DNA of 6,339 nucleotides from Ruminococcaceae bacterium UBA6392 (GTDB taxonomy: Bacteria; Bacillota; Clostridia; Oscillospirales; Acutalibacteraceae). Numbering within the stretch: position 1 is the stretch's first letter; every line of letters starts with the position of its first letter. Position numbers and translations under genes: made by a program. Below are positions 6,146 through 6,339 of the stretch, in pieces. The notes beneath the pieces were generated by a model, which was not told the DNA's origin, did no database searches, and saw only the letters and a list, made by a program, of their open reading frames with translations. Location of the stretch: the NCBI GenBank assembly GCA_002438685.1, contig DJQG01000106.1:27756-34094 (forward strand), read 5' to 3'.

Positions 6146-6181
6146 AAAAGGCGGAGCACTGAAAACGGTGCTCCGCTTTTT
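6146..6181 (+). terminator. Strong intrinsic terminator closing the ireB operon
   Basis: GCGGAGCAC (6151-6159) pairs perfectly with GTGCTCCGC (6168-6176) around an 8-nt loop TGAAAACG, followed by five T (6177-6181). The A-rich stretch at 6146-6149 can extend the stem against the T-run, so it may also work in the other direction. It begins directly after the stop codon of the 97-aa gene. Confidence 0.94.
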
Positions 6182-6339
6182 ACTATTTGTTTTTCACCTT
6201 GAATAAATTTTTTACTAATCGACGTAGGCAATGCGAAATTACAGTAAATCCGTATCAACAGCAATCTACTTTCTACCTTCGCCACAAAATATAATCAAAA
6301 AGTTTTATACTGTCAGCGTTTCGGCATTTTCTTTTTATT
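6182..6339. other. AT-rich region after the terminator, no supported gene
   Basis: These last 158 bases are clearly more AT-rich than the coding part of the window. The 9-base string TTTTTACTA occurs twice, at 6177-6185 and 6209-6217. A TATAAT string lies near 6290, but no matching -35 box at a suitable distance was seen. Short open frames touch the right edge on both strands, but none has a convincing ribosome binding site or recognisable protein. It is probably an intergenic region. Confidence 0.5.

Noticed and set aside
6273..6338. Minus-strand frame entering from the right edge (21 codons, ending ILWRR then stop)
   Set aside because: Could be the end of a convergent gene, but the stretch is too short and unrecognisable, and another frame is equally open for 8 codons.
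6231..6339. Plus-strand open frame from ATG at 6231 running off the right edge (36 codons)
   Set aside because: Only a weak TAGG two bases before the ATG, AT-rich composition, and no recognisable sequence; too short to support.
1..6339. CRISPR array, tRNA or rRNA genes, insertion sequence, attachment site
   Set aside because: No regularly spaced repeats, no transposase or integrase, no terminal inverted repeats and no tRNA or rRNA signature were seen on either strand.

Overview
The window looks like chromosomal DNA from a Gram-positive anaerobe of the Clostridia (Bacillota), perhaps a gut Oscillospirales/Ruminococcaceae-type organism. This rests on a T-box leader controlling pheST, an IreB-family (UPF0297) gene, strong AGGAGG-type ribosome binding sites, and a clostridial-style rhodanese/TtcA-like fusion. 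The exact taxon is inference.

Layout. At the left edge, on the minus strand, is the N-terminal DNA-binding part of a DeoR-family repressor, cut by the window end. It has a good sigma-A-type promoter and a 14-bp palindrome between promoter and gene. A 341-base AT-rich gap follows, ending in a plus-strand promoter for a 376-residue protein that joins an N-terminal rhodanese domain to a TtcA-like PP-loop/iron-sulfur tRNA thiolase. Next come a promoter, a complete T-box leader (UUC specifier, UGGU bulge, competing antiterminator and terminator), then pheS and pheT, separated by 4 nt. A short gap with its own promoter leads to an IreB-family gene (83 aa) and a 97-aa conserved-looking protein of unknown function, closed by a strong intrinsic terminator. 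The last 158 bases hold no gene I can support.

How it works together. Most of the window concerns tRNA: charging of tRNA-Phe by the alpha2-beta2 PheST enzyme, sensed through uncharged tRNA-Phe by the T-box, and probable tRNA thiolation by the rhodanese/TtcA-like protein. The IreB homologue belongs to the PASTA-kinase regulatory network. The DeoR regulator is divergently oriented and probably unrelated, with its main target outside the window.

This is mostly conserved housekeeping sequence, and I found no clearly new defence or mobile system. The best leads are the built-in sulfur donor on the TtcA-like enzyme with its extra cysteine cluster, and the unknown 97-aa partner of the IreB homologue, which sits where RuvX and a DUF1292 protein usually follow in Bacillus-type loci.
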